Source of the DNA: Sulfurimonas sp.
GTDB taxonomy: Bacteria > Campylobacterota > Campylobacteria > Campylobacterales > Sulfurimonadaceae
Length of the DNA stretch: 5,750 nucleotides
Direction of reading: 5' to 3'
Assembly (NCBI GenBank): GCA_027044845.1
Contig: JALUBM010000169.1
Span: 1 to 5,750, forward strand
Shown here: positions 5,291-5,750 of the stretch, piece after piece
Position numbering within the stretch: position 1 is the first letter of the stretch
Layout of the letters: each line of letters begins with the position of its first letter
Translations under genes and position numbers: made by a program
The notes under the pieces: model-generated
Databases searched by the model: none
What the model was told of the DNA's origin: nothing
What the model saw: the letters and a program-made list of their open reading frames with translations, nothing else

Positions 5291-5750
5291 ATGGTTAAAG
5301 AAATTATAAAATACCCAACAACACCGAGTTTGGAATTTGGCGGTAATGTCAGACATTTCAATCAAGAACTTTTTGATTTAATAGAAGATTTAAAAGATAC
5401 GATAGAAGCAAATAGTATTAATGCTCTTGCTGCTTTTCAGATAGGCTCGCCTTATGCCGTTATCGTGATAAAAAAAGATGATGGAGAATTTTTGGAACTT
5501 ATTAATCCAAGAATTATTAAACGAGAAGGAACTATTGAACCTGTAGAGACCACTGCCTATTTTCCTGGTTTAAGTGCAAAAACAAAACGCTATGAAAAAA
5601 TAAAAGTTATGTATGAAGACAAAAAGGCAAACCAGCAGTTTTTAGAAGCTGATGGTGATTTGTCTATCATTATACAGAGAAAATTAGACTATGTCTTTGG
5701 CTCAAACTTTAGAGTACGTCTTGATGACACAGAGCGAAAACTTTTTGATT
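5291..5750 (+). CDS. Peptide deformylase-like protein lacking metal ligands (partial, 3' end outside window)
   Basis: 153 codons are visible, open to the window edge. The protein aligns by eye with peptide deformylase along its length: an N-terminal IIKYPTTPSLEF (family ILxxPDPxL), motif I as INALAAFQIG (residues 43-52, usual GxGLAAxQIG, Gln50 kept), then ELINPRI, motif II as FPGLS (91-95, usual EGCLS), and motif III as QRKLDY (129-134, usual QHExDH), followed by the usual basic, R-K-L-rich end (ERKLFD). The metal ligands Cys, His and His are replaced by Gly93, Arg130 and Tyr134, and the catalytic Glu by Lys131. It should therefore bind no metal and not deformylate. The intact frame, good ribosome site and preserved fold residues suggest a maintained pseudoenzyme rather than decay, perhaps binding N-terminal peptides or its small neighbour. 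A gene-calling pipeline may label it peptide deformylase; a separate active copy is expected elsewhere in the genome. Confidence 0.8.
   Translation, partial: MVKEIIKYPTTPSLEFGGNVRHFNQELFDLIEDLKDTIEANSINALAAFQIGSPYAVIVIKKDDGEFLELINPRIIKREGTIEPVETTAYFPGLSAKTKRYEKIKVMYEDKKANQQFLEADGDLSIIIQRKLDYVFGSNFRVRLDDTERKLFD

Noticed and set aside
5287..5298. ATG 5287 as start of the deformylase-like gene
   Set aside because: It reads Met-Asn-Gly-stop and is only 3 nt from the ribosome site.
5105..5365. Minus-strand 86-codon frame
   Set aside because: It is antisense to the small protein and the start of the deformylase-like gene, with no independent support.
1..5750. CRISPR arrays, tRNA or rRNA genes, insertion sequences, cobalamin riboswitch
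   Set aside because: No direct-repeat arrays, RNA-gene motifs or transposase sequence were seen. No B12-box-like element is visible, though the operon's 5' leader lies outside the window.

Overview
The window reads as AT-rich bacterial chromosome, with all recognisable genes on the + strand, tight gene packing and A-rich codon use. Protein flavour (Lys/Ile/Phe-rich, split cobamide genes, a Tat-exported phosphoesterase) suggests a Campylobacterota relative of Sulfurimonas or Sulfurospirillum. This is inference from composition and gene style, not a database match.

Positions 1-4061 form a late cobamide (vitamin B12-type) biosynthesis operon. It opens with the 3' part of an APH/ThrB-type small-molecule kinase, interrupted by an in-frame TAG at 35-37 and so probably broken. 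Next come a CobD-type PLP decarboxylase (395-1405), a periplasmic thioredoxin-fold protein (1402-1833), cobyric acid synthase CobQ/CbiP (1837-3219) and the membrane protein CbiB (3219-4061). Stop/start overlaps (ATGA at 1402-1405, TAGTG at 3217-3221) and a 3-nt gap argue for one transcript with coupled translation. Logically, the kinase could make the phosphorylated amino acid, CobD decarboxylates it to the aminoalcohol phosphate, CobQ amidates the corrin ring, and CbiB attaches the linker.

The 134-nt gap at 4062-4195 holds a likely promoter and ribosome binding site for the next unit. It also contains a possible 19-codon minus-strand ORF with a good ribosome binding site, followed by a hairpin.

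Positions 4196-5750 hold a second + strand unit: a Tat-exported calcineurin-like metallophosphoesterase whose GNH[D/E] motif reads GNKE, a small ribbon-helix-helix-like protein, and a peptide deformylase homologue that runs off the window. That homologue has lost all three metal ligands and the catalytic Glu, so it looks like a pseudoenzyme. The small protein and pseudo-deformylase are closely linked and are the most unusual module here.

Across the genes the palindrome TTACATGTAA occurs four times exactly, plus three one-mismatch copies. All seven are in the same codon phase (xxx-CAT-GTA-A), which resembles a highly iterated palindrome.
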